64,000 nt of DNA, from assembly GCF_013409345.1 (NCBI RefSeq), contig NZ_JACCBB010000001.1, positions 992,001-1,056,000 on the forward strand, written 5' to 3'. This stretch comes from Kineococcus aurantiacus (lineage in GTDB: Bacteria; Actinomycetota; Actinomycetes; Actinomycetales; Kineococcaceae). The notes under the pieces are model-generated. The model made no database searches. It was given only the letters and a program-made list of their open reading frames with translations, and was not told the origin of the DNA. This document shows positions 25,902 through 34,801 of this stretch, piece by piece; the stretch's first letter is position 1, and each line of letters opens with the position of its first letter. A program made the translations under genes and the position numbers.

Positions 25902-27031
25902 GCGCCTACCTCGACCACGCCGCCACCTCCCCGCCGCGGCGCGAGGTCCTCGAAGCGGTCTGGCCCTACCTGACGCAGGTCACCGGCAACCCCTCCAGCG
26001 CGCACGAGGCGGGCCGGGCCGCCAAGGCCGGGCTCGACGCCGCCCGCGCCGCCATCGCCGACGTCCTCGGCGCCCGGCCCGGGGAGGTCGTGCTCACCGC
26101 CGGCGGCACCGAGGCCGACAACCTCGCCGTCACCGGGATCGCGACGGCCGCCCCGCGCGGACGGCACGTCGTGGTCTCCGCGATCGAGCACCCCGCCGTC
26201 CTGGAGACCGCGAAGGCCCTGCGCGGCAGCGGTTTCACCGTCGACGTCGTGGGCGTCGACCGGGACGGGCTGCTGGACCTCGACGAGCTCGACGCCGTGC
26301 TGCGGCCCGACACGACGCTGGTGTCGGTGATGTACGCCAACAACGAGATCGGCACCGTGCAGCCGCTGGCCGAGATCGGCGCGCGCTGCCGGGCGCTGGG
26401 CGTGCCGTTCCACACCGACGCCGTCCAGGCCGCCGGGCACCTCGACCTCGACGTCGCGACCCTGGGCGTCGACGCGCTGTCGGTCTCGGCGCACAAGTTC
26501 GGCGGGCTGCGGGGGGCCGGTTTCCTCTGGGTCCGCTCGGCCGTCCCGCTCAGCCCCGTCCTGCACGGCGGCGGCCAGGAGCGCGGGCGCCGCTCGGGCA
26601 CGACGGACGTGGCCTCGGCCGTGGGGACGGCCGTCGCGCTGCACCTGGCCGCCACGACGCGCGCGCAGGAGGTGCCGCGGCTGACCGCGCTGCGGGACCG
26701 GCTCGTCGAGGGCGTGCTCGCCGGCGTCCCGGGGGCCGCGCTGACCGGTCACCGCACCCGGCGGCTGCCCGGTCACGCCTCCTTCTGCTTCGCCGGCGTC
26801 GGCGGGGAGACCGTGCTGGCCGAGCTGGAGACCGCCGGGATCACCTGCTCCAGCGGGTCGGCCTGCTCGGCCGACTCCGAGGACGCCTCGCACGTCCTGC
26901 TGGCCACCGGCGTCCCGGCGGACCTGGCCCGCACCGCCGTGCGGTTCACGCTGGGCCGCACCTCCGGCGAGGACGACGTCGACGCCGTCCTGGCCGCCCT
27001 GCCGCGCGCCGTGGCGACCGCCCGCGGCTGA
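25898..27031 (+). CDS. Cysteine desulfurase (NifS/IscS type)
   Basis: A 377-residue PLP enzyme that takes sulfur from cysteine for Fe-S clusters. It begins YLDHAATSPPRREVLEA. The PLP lysine is in SVSAHKFGGLRGAGF. The sulfur-carrying Cys loop is SSGSACSADSEDASHVL. It is the last gene of the nad operon, with a GTGA overlap to nadC, so it probably supplies the [4Fe-4S] cluster of NadA, as known for nad-linked NifS homologues. General Fe-S assembly is an alternative role. Confidence 0.93.
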   Translation: MSAYLDHAATSPPRREVLEAVWPYLTQVTGNPSSAHEAGRAAKAGLDAARAAIADVLGARPGEVVLTAGGTEADNLAVTGIATAAPRGRHVVVSAIEHPAVLETAKALRGSGFTVDVVGVDRDGLLDLDELDAVLRPDTTLVSVMYANNEIGTVQPLAEIGARCRALGVPFHTDAVQAAGHLDLDVATLGVDALSVSAHKFGGLRGAGFLWVRSAVPLSPVLHGGGQERGRRSGTTDVASAVGTAVALHLAATTRAQEVPRLTALRDRLVEGVLAGVPGAALTGHRTRRLPGHASFCFAGVGGETVLAELETAGITCSSGSACSADSEDASHVLLATGVPADLARTAVRFTLGRTSGEDDVDAVLAALPRAVATARG

Positions 27032-27055
27032 GGGCCGGGGCGGTCGGCCGGGCCC

Positions 27056-27553
27056 TCAGCCGAAGGGCACCGTCTCCAGCAGCTCCCACGGGCCGCCCGC
27101 GTACCGGTGCACCGCCAGCGCCTCGACGGTGAAGCCCCACGGGGCGAACCCGGCGTCCAGCCGCTCGACGGTGGCCCGGGCCGTGGCGGGGTCGACGAAG
27201 TTCTGGACCGTGACGTGCGGGCGGAACCCCTGGGCGTCCTGGCGGGTGAGGCGGCCGGCGAAGCGGCCCGCGACGGCGGCGCGCGCGGCCACCAGGCCGG
27301 GGCTGTCCACGACGAGCGCGGCCCCGCGGCCCAGGGAGCGCACCGAGCGCACCTGCGCCCGCGGCGGGTCCGCCCGGCAGGCGTCCCGGCAGGCCTCGAC
27401 GACTTCGCCGAGCGCCTCGCCGGGCAGGGCGTGGAACAGGGTCAGGTGGGCGGGCAGCTGGTTGCGCTCGGGCGGGAAGTTCTCCCGCCGCAACCGGTCC
27501 AGCTCCTCCTGGGCCGCCGCGTCGGGGGCGGCGGCGACGATCAGCGCGCTCAC
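27056..27553 (-). CDS. 2'-5' RNA ligase/phosphoesterase family protein (LigT-like)
   Basis: A 165-residue 2H-phosphoesterase-type protein. Two HxT motifs are visible, LPAHLTLFHAL and FRPHVTVQNFV, about 90 residues apart as in LigT/CPDase folds. The second follows GRLTRQDAQG. The family cleaves cyclic phosphates or 2'-5' links in RNA; the substrate is not predictable. The GTG at 27553 overlaps the stop of the upstream small membrane protein gene (GTGA). Confidence 0.82.
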   Translation of the reverse strand: MSALIVAAAPDAAAQEELDRLRRENFPPERNQLPAHLTLFHALPGEALGEVVEACRDACRADPPRAQVRSVRSLGRGAALVVDSPGLVAARAAVAGRFAGRLTRQDAQGFRPHVTVQNFVDPATARATVERLDAGFAPWGFTVEALAVHRYAGGPWELLETVPFG

Positions 27554-27798
27554 GGCCGCGCCAGGACGGTCCCGAGGACGCCCGAGGCCACGCACAGCAC
27601 CGACAGGACGAGGGCCGCCGTCCACCAGCCCCGGTCCGGGTGGCCGCCGCGCAGGGCCCGGACGCCCAGGACCAGGACCACCAGCCCCATGACGACGCCG
27701 AGCGGGGCCAGCGCCAGGGAGACGACCAGCCCCGCGAGGGAGGCGACGATCCCCGCGAGGGCGCCGGTGTTGGTGGGCTGCGCCTTCTGCTCCTGCAC
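27550..27798 (-). CDS. Small membrane protein, DUF4190-like
   Basis: An 82-residue protein with two hydrophobic helices (about 13-43 and 57-78) joined by a short basic loop (RALRGGHPDRG). The pattern NTGALAGIVASLAGLVVSL resembles DUF4190-type proteins. The start chosen is the GTG at 27798, preceded by GGGAGAG. It is coupled to the LigT-like gene by a GTGA overlap. Function is unknown. Confidence 0.6.
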   Translation of the reverse strand: MQEQKAQPTNTGALAGIVASLAGLVVSLALAPLGVVMGLVVLVLGVRALRGGHPDRGWWTAALVLSVLCVASGVLGTVLARP

Positions 27799-27836
27799 GG
27801 CCCCACTCTCCCACGCGCCCCGCGGGGCGGCCCGCG

Positions 27837-30800
27837 TCAGCCGACGGTGACCACCGTGCGGTCCCGGGAACCGTCGTACGTCACGAGCCCCAGGTACCGG
27901 GTGCCGGGGTCCAGCCCCGCCCAGGACGCCGTGAAGGTGGCCGGGCGGCCCTGGGTGAGCGGCAGCGCGCCCGGTGCGACCGTGAACGACCCGGTGCCGG
28001 CGCCCGCCCCCAGGACGTACGTCGTCAGCTGGTAGCCCACGTCCTGCCGGCCGGGGGCCGGGGCGTACGGCTCGACGCGCAGGAGGTAGTCGCCGGGGGT
28101 GACGTACCCGTCGATGCGCTCGTCGGACGACGCCGTGGCCGACGCCTCGACGAGGTCGCCGCCGGTCGTGAACAGCCCCATGTCCACGTCCGAGCCGTCC
28201 TCGCCCACCACGTCGAAGCGGGTGAACGCGGTGCCCTCGGGGATCGTCACGGGCAGCTCGTCGTAGTAGCCCAGCGGGATGCGCTGGCGGTAGGTGTCGC
28301 CCGCGACCAGGCCGGTGGTGCGCAGGCCCAGCGTGCCGCTGCGGCCCGCCGTGACGGTCCCGGTGACCGACCCCTGCGCGGCGGCCGGGGCGGTCAGCTC
28401 GGCCGGGGCGGTCAGGGCGACCGGTTCGAGGGCGATCGGCGAGTGCACGCTCAGGCCCGACCCGCCGGTCCAGGTGAGACCGCCGGAGACCCACTTGCCC
28501 AGCGCCGCGCTCGTGCGGGTGAACGTGACCCGGAACTGCGCGGTCTGGCCGGCCTGCAGGTTCAGCACGCTGGGCCGCACCTGGACGTCGAAGCCCGCCA
28601 CCGAGGCCTTCGCGTAGTACAGGCCCGCCGTGGTGGCCGTCACCGTGCGCGTCACCGTGCGCGTCCCGGCGAGGTCGCCGACGGCGAGGGAGGCCTGGTT
28701 GAGGTCGCTGGGGTCGATCCCCGTGAGCCCGGTGCCGGTGGCGACGCCGGAGCCCTCCAGGTAGCGCAGCCAGTCGAGGGGCGTGGAGTCGTAGACCAGC
28801 CCCGGCGTCAGCATCCTCGTCGGGTCGACGAAACCGGCGCCGCCGGCGAACACGCGGCGCTGGGCCCGGCCGTCGGGGCCCAGGAGGCTGCGGGCCGTGG
28901 TCATGAGGGCCGACTTGACCGCCATCGGCGTGAACTCCGGGTGCGCCGCGACGTACAGCGCCGCGAGCCCGGTGACGTGCGGGGCCGACATCGAGGTGCC
29001 GGACTCGGGGGCGAACAGGTCCCGGCCGTTGGTGGTGGCGTCGGGCGAGTACCCGGCCAGGACACCGGAGCCGGGGGCGGCCAGGTCGGGTTTGAGGACG
29101 TCGCCGCCGTCGACGAGGGCCGGGCCGCGCCCGGAGAACGCCGAGACCTGCGGGGCCGGGGTGGCCCGGCCGCTGGTGTTGCCGGGCTGGAAGGCCACGG
29201 TGGGGTTCGCGGTCCGGCGGACGTAGGCGACGACGGCCTCGCCCGCCGCGGTGTCCAGGTGGACGGTCGGGACGGAGTGCGCGTCGGGTTCGAGGGAGTT
29301 CGGCGTCGGGTTGTAGAGGACCATCCCGGCGCCCCCGGCGCGGGCGACCTCGGCCGACTTGTCGATGCGGGCGGTCACGGCCCGCTGGCAGACGACGACC
29401 TTGCCCCTCACCTTCGCCGCGTCCAGGGACCCGGCGAAGCACTTGGCGGCGTCGTCGGCGCTGCGGCCGGCCGCGGCGACGGCCGAGCCCAGGACGACCA
29501 GGGTGCGCGGCAGCGCGGACTGCACCAGCCGGGCGCCGACGAGCTTCCTGCCGTCGCCCAGGACGACGGTGCCCTCGCGCAGCACCGAGGTGGCCGCGGC
29601 GACGGTGGTGACCCAGGGGCCGGTGTTCTCGGCGGTGGAGGCGCCGGGTCCGGAGTTGCCCGCGGAGGCGGAGACGAAGATCCCGGCCGAGGCCGCGACG
29701 AGGAACGCGAGGTCGATCGGGTCGGCCGCGTCGGCCGTGGCCCCGCCGCCGATGGAGTAGTTGATGACGTCGACGTTGTCGGCGACGGCCTGGTCGATGG
29801 CGGCGAGCAGGTCGGAGGTCAGGCAGGAGTTGTCGCCGTCCTCGCCGGTCCAGCAGACCTTGTAGACGGCGAGGGAGGCGGCCGGGGCGATGCCCGTGAC
29901 GTCGCCGTAGGACACGCCGTCGATGCTGGCCGGGACGCCGGGCAGCCCGACGGCGGTCGTGGCGGTGTGGGTGCCGTGGCCGTCGCTGTCGCGGGCGGAG
30001 TCGTACTCGTCGTCGGCCAGGCCGTGGGCGGCCCTGAACCCGGTGTTGAAGGCCCGGGCGCCGACGACCTTGGTCGTGCAGTCGGCCGCCGTCCAGCCCC
30101 GGCCGGTCTGGCAGACGCCCGTGTAGGTGCCGCCGTCGGCCTTGGGCACCGTGATGGTCCCGCCGGAGCGGTAGGCCCCGAAGGGGTCGCCCGCGGGGGC
30201 CTTCGAGGGCAGCTTCGCGCCGGCGACGGAGGGGTGCTCGGGCCACAGGCCGGTGTCGAGGTCGGCGACGACGACGCCCTTCCCGGCCTGCGCCACCCCG
30301 CCGAGCTGCTCCCAGACGCCCCCGGGGCCGGTCAGGCCGAGGTAGTCGGCCGTGGTCCGCGCGGGGGCGGCGGCGGCGAGGGTCGTGGCGGTGGGCGCGG
30401 CGGCCGGTGCCTGCTCGGTGGCCTGCTCGGTGGCCTCCTCGGTGGCCTCGTCGACGGCCGCCGCGGTCTGCTCGGTGGCGGTCTGGGCGGTGGCCTGGTC
30501 GGCGGTCAGGTGGCGCACGCTGTCGGGGGCGACCGAGACGACGCCGGGGGTGGCGGCCAGCTTGCCGGCCTGCGCGGCCGTCAGCGTCGCGCTGAACCCG
30601 TTGAGCGCCACGGTGTAGCGCTGCCGGGGCTGGACCCCGACGGCGTCGGCGACGCGTTGCTGGGCGCCCAGGAGCAGGTCGCGGTAGCGCTGCGTCGTGG
30701 CGCCGGACAGGTCCAGGCCGCCCGTGGCGGACTTCAGCCGCGGGATGCCCGGCAGCGAGCCGTCGTACCCGGCGATGGGGTCCTGCGCGAGCGTGACGAC

Positions 30801-30953
30801 GTAGTTGCCGGCGGTGAACCCCTGCGTGCTGTGGCGGGTGGGCGCGGTGGGTGCGGCTTGGGCCGGCAGCGCCGGGACGGCGGCGAGCAGGAGGCCCACC
30901 CCCATCGCGAGCACCGGCCGGACGGCTCGGCGGTGGGGACGGGGGGCGACCAT
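27837..30953 (-). CDS. Secreted subtilisin-like serine protease (S8) with PA domain
   Basis: A 1038-residue exported protease. The signal peptide (about 1-33) ends ALPAQA. An inhibitor_I9 propeptide follows (about 45-145, YVVTLAQDPIAG). A linker rich in Thr-Glu-Gln repeats (about 145-185) separates the propeptide from the catalytic domain. The triad is Asp233 (VADLDTGLWPEHP), His326 (DGHGTHTATT) and Ser654 (SGTSMSAPHVTG), with the oxyanion Asn near 433 (SAGNSGPG). A PA domain is inserted at about 455-595. The C-terminal 350 residues are fibronectin-like and beta-rich. The architecture resembles large extracellular actinobacterial and plant subtilases. ATG 30953 has AGGAGG 7 bases upstream. 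Confidence 0.94.
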   Translation of the reverse strand: MVAPRPHRRAVRPVLAMGVGLLLAAVPALPAQAAPTAPTRHSTQGFTAGNYVVTLAQDPIAGYDGSLPGIPRLKSATGGLDLSGATTQRYRDLLLGAQQRVADAVGVQPRQRYTVALNGFSATLTAAQAGKLAATPGVVSVAPDSVRHLTADQATAQTATEQTAAAVDEATEEATEQATEQAPAAAPTATTLAAAAPARTTADYLGLTGPGGVWEQLGGVAQAGKGVVVADLDTGLWPEHPSVAGAKLPSKAPAGDPFGAYRSGGTITVPKADGGTYTGVCQTGRGWTAADCTTKVVGARAFNTGFRAAHGLADDEYDSARDSDGHGTHTATTAVGLPGVPASIDGVSYGDVTGIAPAASLAVYKVCWTGEDGDNSCLTSDLLAAIDQAVADNVDVINYSIGGGATADAADPIDLAFLVAASAGIFVSASAGNSGPGASTAENTGPWVTTVAAATSVLREGTVVLGDGRKLVGARLVQSALPRTLVVLGSAVAAAGRSADDAAKCFAGSLDAAKVRGKVVVCQRAVTARIDKSAEVARAGGAGMVLYNPTPNSLEPDAHSVPTVHLDTAAGEAVVAYVRRTANPTVAFQPGNTSGRATPAPQVSAFSGRGPALVDGGDVLKPDLAAPGSGVLAGYSPDATTNGRDLFAPESGTSMSAPHVTGLAALYVAAHPEFTPMAVKSALMTTARSLLGPDGRAQRRVFAGGAGFVDPTRMLTPGLVYDSTPLDWLRYLEGSGVATGTGLTGIDPSDLNQASLAVGDLAGTRTVTRTVTATTAGLYYAKASVAGFDVQVRPSVLNLQAGQTAQFRVTFTRTSAALGKWVSGGLTWTGGSGLSVHSPIALEPVALTAPAELTAPAAAQGSVTGTVTAGRSGTLGLRTTGLVAGDTYRQRIPLGYYDELPVTIPEGTAFTRFDVVGEDGSDVDMGLFTTGGDLVEASATASSDERIDGYVTPGDYLLRVEPYAPAPGRQDVGYQLTTYVLGAGAGTGSFTVAPGALPLTQGRPATFTASWAGLDPGTRYLGLVTYDGSRDRTVVTVG

Positions 30954-31100
30954 GGTGCGGCCTCCTGCTGGTGCCGGTGGTGGACGACAGCACGGCGTCC
31001 GTGACAGTCGGTGAGCCTGTGACAACTCGGTGCAGCCAACCGGGTGGTGGGTACGCCCGTCAAGGGTGCTGCGACTCCCGGCGCCGTCCACGACGCTGCG

Positions 31101-31106
31101 TAGTCT
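31101..31106 (+). promoter_or_regulatory. Leaderless -10 of copC
   Basis: TAGTCT with a 7-base spacer to the GTG at 31114. The gap back to the protease start (30954-31100) shows nothing else. Confidence 0.5.
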
Positions 31107-31113
31107 TGGCGCC

Positions 31114-31743
31114 GTGCCGACGCCGAACCGCCCCCGACCCGCCCCCCTCGCACCGCGACGGCGGCGCCTGGCGGTGGCGGCGGCCGGGCTGCTGACCCTG
31201 GGGGCCGGGCTCGCCGCGGCCGCTCCGGCCGCGGCCCACGACCGCCTGGAGTCCACCAGCCCCGGCACCGGCGCCGTCCTCGACGCGGCCCCCGGTTCCG
31301 TCGTGCTGACGATGTCCACCACGCCCCTGGCCCTCGGCACGCAGGTCCAGGTCACCGGCCCCGACGGCACCGTCGTCTCCGGCGGCGACCCGCGCATCGT
31401 CGACACCACCGTCACCGCCGACCTCACCGGCGCCCGCCCCGCCGGGACCTACGAGGTGCAGTGGCGGATCACCTCCTCCGACGGGCACCCCGTCTCGGGC
31501 AGCTTCACCTTCACCGCCACCGGCGCGGCCGCGTCCTCCGCGTCCCCCTCCGCGCCGGCGTCCGCGACCCCCTCCGCGACCCCCTCCGCGACGGCGTCCG
31601 CGTCGACCAGCCCGGCCACGGTCGACCCGTCCAACCCCACCGCCGGTCAGGGCGACGACGCGCTCATCGGCGTCGGCCTCGTGGTCGTCGCGGTCGTCGG
31701 CGTCGTCGGCGGGGTCATCGGCTACCGGCGCCGGCAAGGCTGA
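31114..31743 (+). CDS. CopC-domain copper resistance protein, membrane-anchored
   Basis: A 209-residue exported protein. The Arg-rich n-region and hydrophobic signal end APAAAHDRLE, placing the copper-ligand His at the mature N-terminus as in CopC. The CopC beta-sandwich follows (STSPGTGAVL, GTYEVQWRITSSDGHPVSGSF) with the second conserved His in DGHPV. A Ser/Ala/Pro-rich spacer, one C-terminal membrane helix and a basic tail (GYRRRQG) anchor it at the cell surface. No CopD gene is adjacent. Its last 29 bases overlap the convergent MFS gene. Confidence 0.88.
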   Translation: MPTPNRPRPAPLAPRRRRLAVAAAGLLTLGAGLAAAAPAAAHDRLESTSPGTGAVLDAAPGSVVLTMSTTPLALGTQVQVTGPDGTVVSGGDPRIVDTTVTADLTGARPAGTYEVQWRITSSDGHPVSGSFTFTATGAAASSASPSAPASATPSATPSATASASTSPATVDPSNPTAGQGDDALIGVGLVVVAVVGVVGGVIGYRRRQG

Positions 31744-32914
31744 GCGAGCGCTCCAGGCGCAGGTCGACGAACCACACGAGCAGCACCAGGACGCCCAGGC
31801 CCGCGCCGACGGCCGTCACGACGGGCCAGCCGCCCGCGCTCCAGGCGGCCGACCCGGCGGCCGAACCCAGCGCCCCGCCGGCGAAGTACGTCGTCATGTA
31901 GACCGAGTTCAGCCGGGACCGCGCGTCCGGGCGCAGCGGGTAGACGACGTTCTGGTTCGAGACGTGCACGGCCTGCAGGAACATGTCCGCCAGCCCGAAA
32001 CCCAGCACGAACAGCAGCGTCGACGTCAGCCACACCGAGCTCGACAGGCCCAGCAGCCCCCACGTCGCGATGAGGCCCACGGCCCCGATCCCCGTCGCCC
32101 ACTGCCCCCGGCCGGCGTCGGCCAGCCGGCCCGCGACGCTCGCCATCGACGCGCCGGCCACCCCGGCCAGCCCCACGAGCCCGACCTGCAGCTCCGAGAG
32201 GCCGAACCGCGGGCCCGTCAGCAGGAACGTCGTCGTCGCGAACAGCACCGAGACCCCCGCGAACCCCAGACCGCCCAGCAGGGCGCGGGTGCGCAGCCGC
32301 GGCAGCTCGCGCACCAGCGCGGCCGCCGACCGCAGCGTCGCCAGGTACCCGCCGGCGGCGGTCGGCTCGCTGCGCGGCAGGCGCCGGCCCAGCACGACCG
32401 AGACGAGCACCAGCGCGACGGCGACCACGGCGTACGGGGCGTGCCAGCCGGCGAAGGAGGCCAGCGCCCCCGAGACGCTGCGGGCCAGCAGCGCGCCGAC
32501 GAGCAGCCCGCTCATGACGGTCCCCACGGCGCGGCCCTCCCGGCCCGGGGCGGCCAGCTCGGCCGCGAAGGGCACGAGGATCTGGGCGGCGACCGAGAAC
32601 AGCCCCGCCACGGCCGTTCCCAGCACCAGCAGCGGGTAGCTTGTCGCCAGCGCGCACACGGCGTGACCGGCCGCGGCGAGCAGCGCGAGGGCCACGAGCA
32701 GGCGGCGGCGTTCGAGCAGGTCCCCCAGCGGGACCACGAGCAGCAGGCCCAGGCCGTAGGAGACCTGCGCGACCGTCACGAGCGCGGCGGCGCGGCCGTC
32801 GCCGATCCCGAGGTCACCGGCGATGGTGTCGAGCAGGGGCTGGTTGACGTAGTTGCCGCCCACGGTCAGCCCGGTCGTGACGGCCATGAGGAGCAGCAGG
32901 GGCCTGGTGAGCAC
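31715..32914 (-). CDS. MFS transporter, drug/sugar efflux-like
   Basis: A 399-residue major facilitator protein with 12 predicted membrane segments. It begins TRPLLLLMAVTTGLTVGGNY, with YVNQPLLDTIAGDLG after helix 1 and the loop motif PLGDLLERRRLL. This resembles the NepI/YgaY-like exporter group. It is divergent from a LysR regulator with an 8-base palindrome in between, a typical regulator-exporter pair. The GTG at 32914 has CAGGAT 6 bases upstream. The substrate is unknown. Confidence 0.86.
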   Translation of the reverse strand: MLTRPLLLLMAVTTGLTVGGNYVNQPLLDTIAGDLGIGDGRAAALVTVAQVSYGLGLLLVVPLGDLLERRRLLVALALLAAAGHAVCALATSYPLLVLGTAVAGLFSVAAQILVPFAAELAAPGREGRAVGTVMSGLLVGALLARSVSGALASFAGWHAPYAVVAVALVLVSVVLGRRLPRSEPTAAGGYLATLRSAAALVRELPRLRTRALLGGLGFAGVSVLFATTTFLLTGPRFGLSELQVGLVGLAGVAGASMASVAGRLADAGRGQWATGIGAVGLIATWGLLGLSSSVWLTSTLLFVLGFGLADMFLQAVHVSNQNVVYPLRPDARSRLNSVYMTTYFAGGALGSAAGSAAWSAGGWPVVTAVGAGLGVLVLLVWFVDLRLERSLSLAGAGSR

Positions 32915-32951
32915 GCGACCATCCTGCGCGCCGTCGCGGCGCCCTGTCCAA

Positions 32952-32977
32952 GCGATCGAAGGCTGCTGATCGATCGC
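32952..32977. promoter_or_regulatory. Palindromic candidate LysR operator
   Basis: GCGATCGA (32952-32959) and TCGATCGC (32970-32977) are perfect inverted repeats with a 10-base spacer in the 85-base gap between the divergent MFS and lysR genes. They lie in the -35 zone of both. Confidence 0.6.
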
Positions 32978-32987
32978 GGGACGCGAT

Positions 32988-32993
32988 TAGTGT
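32988..32993 (+). promoter_or_regulatory. Leaderless -10 of the LysR gene
   Basis: TAGTGT with a 6-base spacer to the GTG at 33000. Confidence 0.5.
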
Positions 32994-32999
32994 GCCCGG

Positions 33000-33881
33000 G
33001 TGACCCCCCTGCAGCTGCAGTGCGTCCTGGCCGTCGCCGACGGTCTGCACTTCACCCGCGCCGCCACCGAGGTGGGCATCGCGCAGTCGGCGCTGAGCCA
33101 CCAGGTCGCCGCCCTGGAGGCCGAGCTGGGCACCCGCCTGTTCGACCGCACCAGCCGCCGGGTCCGGCTCACCCCCGCGGGCGAGGCGCTGCTGCCGCGC
33201 GCGCGGGCGGTGCTGGCCGAGCTCGACCGGCTGCGGACCGACGTCGTGGCCGCCGGCGGGGCGGTGGCCGGCCGGTTGCGCGTCGGCACCGTCCCCTCGC
33301 TGCCCGACCTGCGCCTGGCCGACGTGCTGCGGGGCCTGCGCCGGCGGCACCCGGGGGTGCGCACGTCCGTCGTCGTGCGCAGCAGCGACGTGACGCTGGC
33401 CGCCGTGCGCGACGGCACCCTCGACGTGGGGTTGGCCGGCTTCCCCCTCGGGGTGCCGCCGGCCGGGGTGGAGAGCCGGCTGCTGGCCGTCGAGCCGCAC
33501 GTCGCCGTGGTGGCCGCCGACGACCCCTGGCGCACGCGCCGGCGGGTCCGCCTGCGCGACATCGCCTCCCGGCCCTGCGTGGACTACCCCGCCGGCACCG
33601 GCGGGCGCCGCCAGACCGACGAGGCGTTCTCGGCCGCGCGGCTGGTGCGCGACGTCGTCGTCGAGACCGACGACCTGCCGCTGCTCCTGGACCTCGTGCG
33701 GCGGGGGGTCGGGACGGCGCTGCTGCCGGGGTCCTCGGTCGCCGGCGCCCCCGGGCTGCACACCCTGGCGGTGCCCGACGGCCCGGCCCGGCGCAGCTAC
33801 GTCCTGCACGCCGGCGACGGCGCCTCGGCCGCCGCCCGCGCCCTGCTGGCCGAGCTCGACCGGCACCTGCCCGGCCCCTGA
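33000..33881 (+). CDS. LysR-family transcriptional regulator
   Basis: A 293-residue regulator. The N-terminal winged HTH is LQCVLAVADGLHFTRAATEV followed by AQSALSHQVAALE, then RTSRRVRLTPAGEALL. The C-terminal effector domain is a periplasmic-binding-like fold (VAGRLRVGTVPSL). It probably controls the divergent MFS gene and itself through the palindrome at 32952-32977. The effector is unknown. The GTG start has a leaderless-type -10. It ends in a long bidirectional terminator. Confidence 0.93.
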   Translation: MTPLQLQCVLAVADGLHFTRAATEVGIAQSALSHQVAALEAELGTRLFDRTSRRVRLTPAGEALLPRARAVLAELDRLRTDVVAAGGAVAGRLRVGTVPSLPDLRLADVLRGLRRRHPGVRTSVVVRSSDVTLAAVRDGTLDVGLAGFPLGVPPAGVESRLLAVEPHVAVVAADDPWRTRRRVRLRDIASRPCVDYPAGTGGRRQTDEAFSAARLVRDVVVETDDLPLLLDLVRRGVGTALLPGSSVAGAPGLHTLAVPDGPARRSYVLHAGDGASAAARALLAELDRHLPGP

Positions 33882-33897
33882 GGGGCGCCCGGACGGC

Positions 33898-33934
33898 AGG
33901 AGGGGGTGGGACCGGTGCGGTCCCACCCCCTCCT
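33898..33934. terminator. Bidirectional terminator between lysR and sodA
   Basis: A perfect 17-base-pair stem (33898-33914 with 33918-33934) and a GTG loop lie between two convergent genes. Confidence 0.75.
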
Positions 33935-33983
33935 CAGCCGGCGCCGTCCAGACGACGCCTCAGGCGATGCCCCGGGTGACGTC

Positions 33984-34607
33984 TCAGGGGACGATCAGCC
34001 CGACGGTCTGGGTACGGGCCCGGTCGAAGCGGGACTGGGCGTCGGCCCAGTTCACCACGTTCCACCACGCCTTGACGTAGTCGGGCTTGACGTTCTTGTA
34101 GTCCAGGTAGAACGCGTGCTCCCACATGTCCAGCAGCACGATCGGGACCAGGCCCAGGGCCAGGTTGGACTGCTGGTCGTACAGCTGGACGTTGATCAGC
34201 TTCTGGCCGATGGAGTCCCAGGCCAGGATCGACCAGCCCGAGCCCTGGATGCCCAGCGCGGTGGCGGTGAAGTGGGCGCGGAAGCCGTCGAAGGAGCCGA
34301 AGTGCTCGTCGATGGCCGCGGCCAGCTCCCCGGTGGGCTTGTCGCCGCCTTCGGGGGACAGGTTGGGCCAGAACACCGAGTGGTTGACGTGCCCACCGAG
34401 GTTGAAGGCCAGGTTCTTCTCGTGCAGGTTGACCGTGGCCAGGTCGTTCTTGTCGCGGGCCTCGGCCAGCTTCTCCAGGGCCGTGTTGACGCCGGCGACG
34501 TAGGTGGCGTGGTGCTTGTCGTGGTGCAGCTCCATGATCGCCCCGGAGATGTGGGGCTCGAGCGCGGAGTAGTCGTAGGGCAGATCCGGAAGGGTGTAGT
34601 CAGCCAT
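33984..34607 (-). CDS. sodA: Superoxide dismutase (Fe/Mn)
   Basis: A 207-residue cytosolic superoxide dismutase. The metal ligands are visible: the first His in [13 protein letters not shown], the second in [13 protein letters not shown], and Asp and His in [14 protein letters not shown]. The pattern [10 protein letters not shown] and the Gln in GIQGSGW suggest a Mn- or cambialistic enzyme, but metal choice cannot be settled by eye. The ATG at 34607 follows GAGGAGAAGG. The leader carries a short direct repeat (GACGACGCT twice, about 34619-34636). Confidence 0.96.
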   Translation of the reverse strand: MADYTLPDLPYDYSALEPHISGAIMELHHDKHHATYVAGVNTALEKLAEARDKNDLATVNLHEKNLAFNLGGHVNHSVFWPNLSPEGGDKPTGELAAAIDEHFGSFDGFRAHFTATALGIQGSGWSILAWDSIGQKLINVQLYDQQSNLALGLVPIVLLDMWEHAFYLDYKNVKPDYVKAWWNVVNWADAQSRFDRARTQTVGLIVP

Positions 34608-34685
34608 GCCTTCTCCTCGTCAGCGTCGTCAGCGTCGTCCTGGTCGGGACGAGGACCGGCCTGCCGGCCCCGCCTCGCACCCGTG

Positions 34686-34714
34686 ACCATCGCGCAGCCC
34701 CCGGGGGTGCGCAA
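34686..34714 (-). promoter_or_regulatory. Candidate sodA promoter
   Basis: Minus strand: TTGCGC (34709-34714), a 17-base spacer and GATGGT (34686-34691). It gives a leader of about 75 bases with a good ribosome binding site. Confidence 0.4.
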
Positions 34715-34789
34715 CCGGCCGCCCGAAGCGTCTCACCGCGTGATCGCCGCCCCGCTGCCGGGGTCGGCGGGGCGGTCCGGGGCGCCCCG

Positions 34790-34795
34790 TAGGGT
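34790..34795 (+). promoter_or_regulatory. Leaderless -10 of the HAD gene
   Basis: TAGGGT with a 6-base spacer to the ATG at 34802. Confidence 0.5.
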
Positions 34796-34801
34796 CGGGG
34801 C

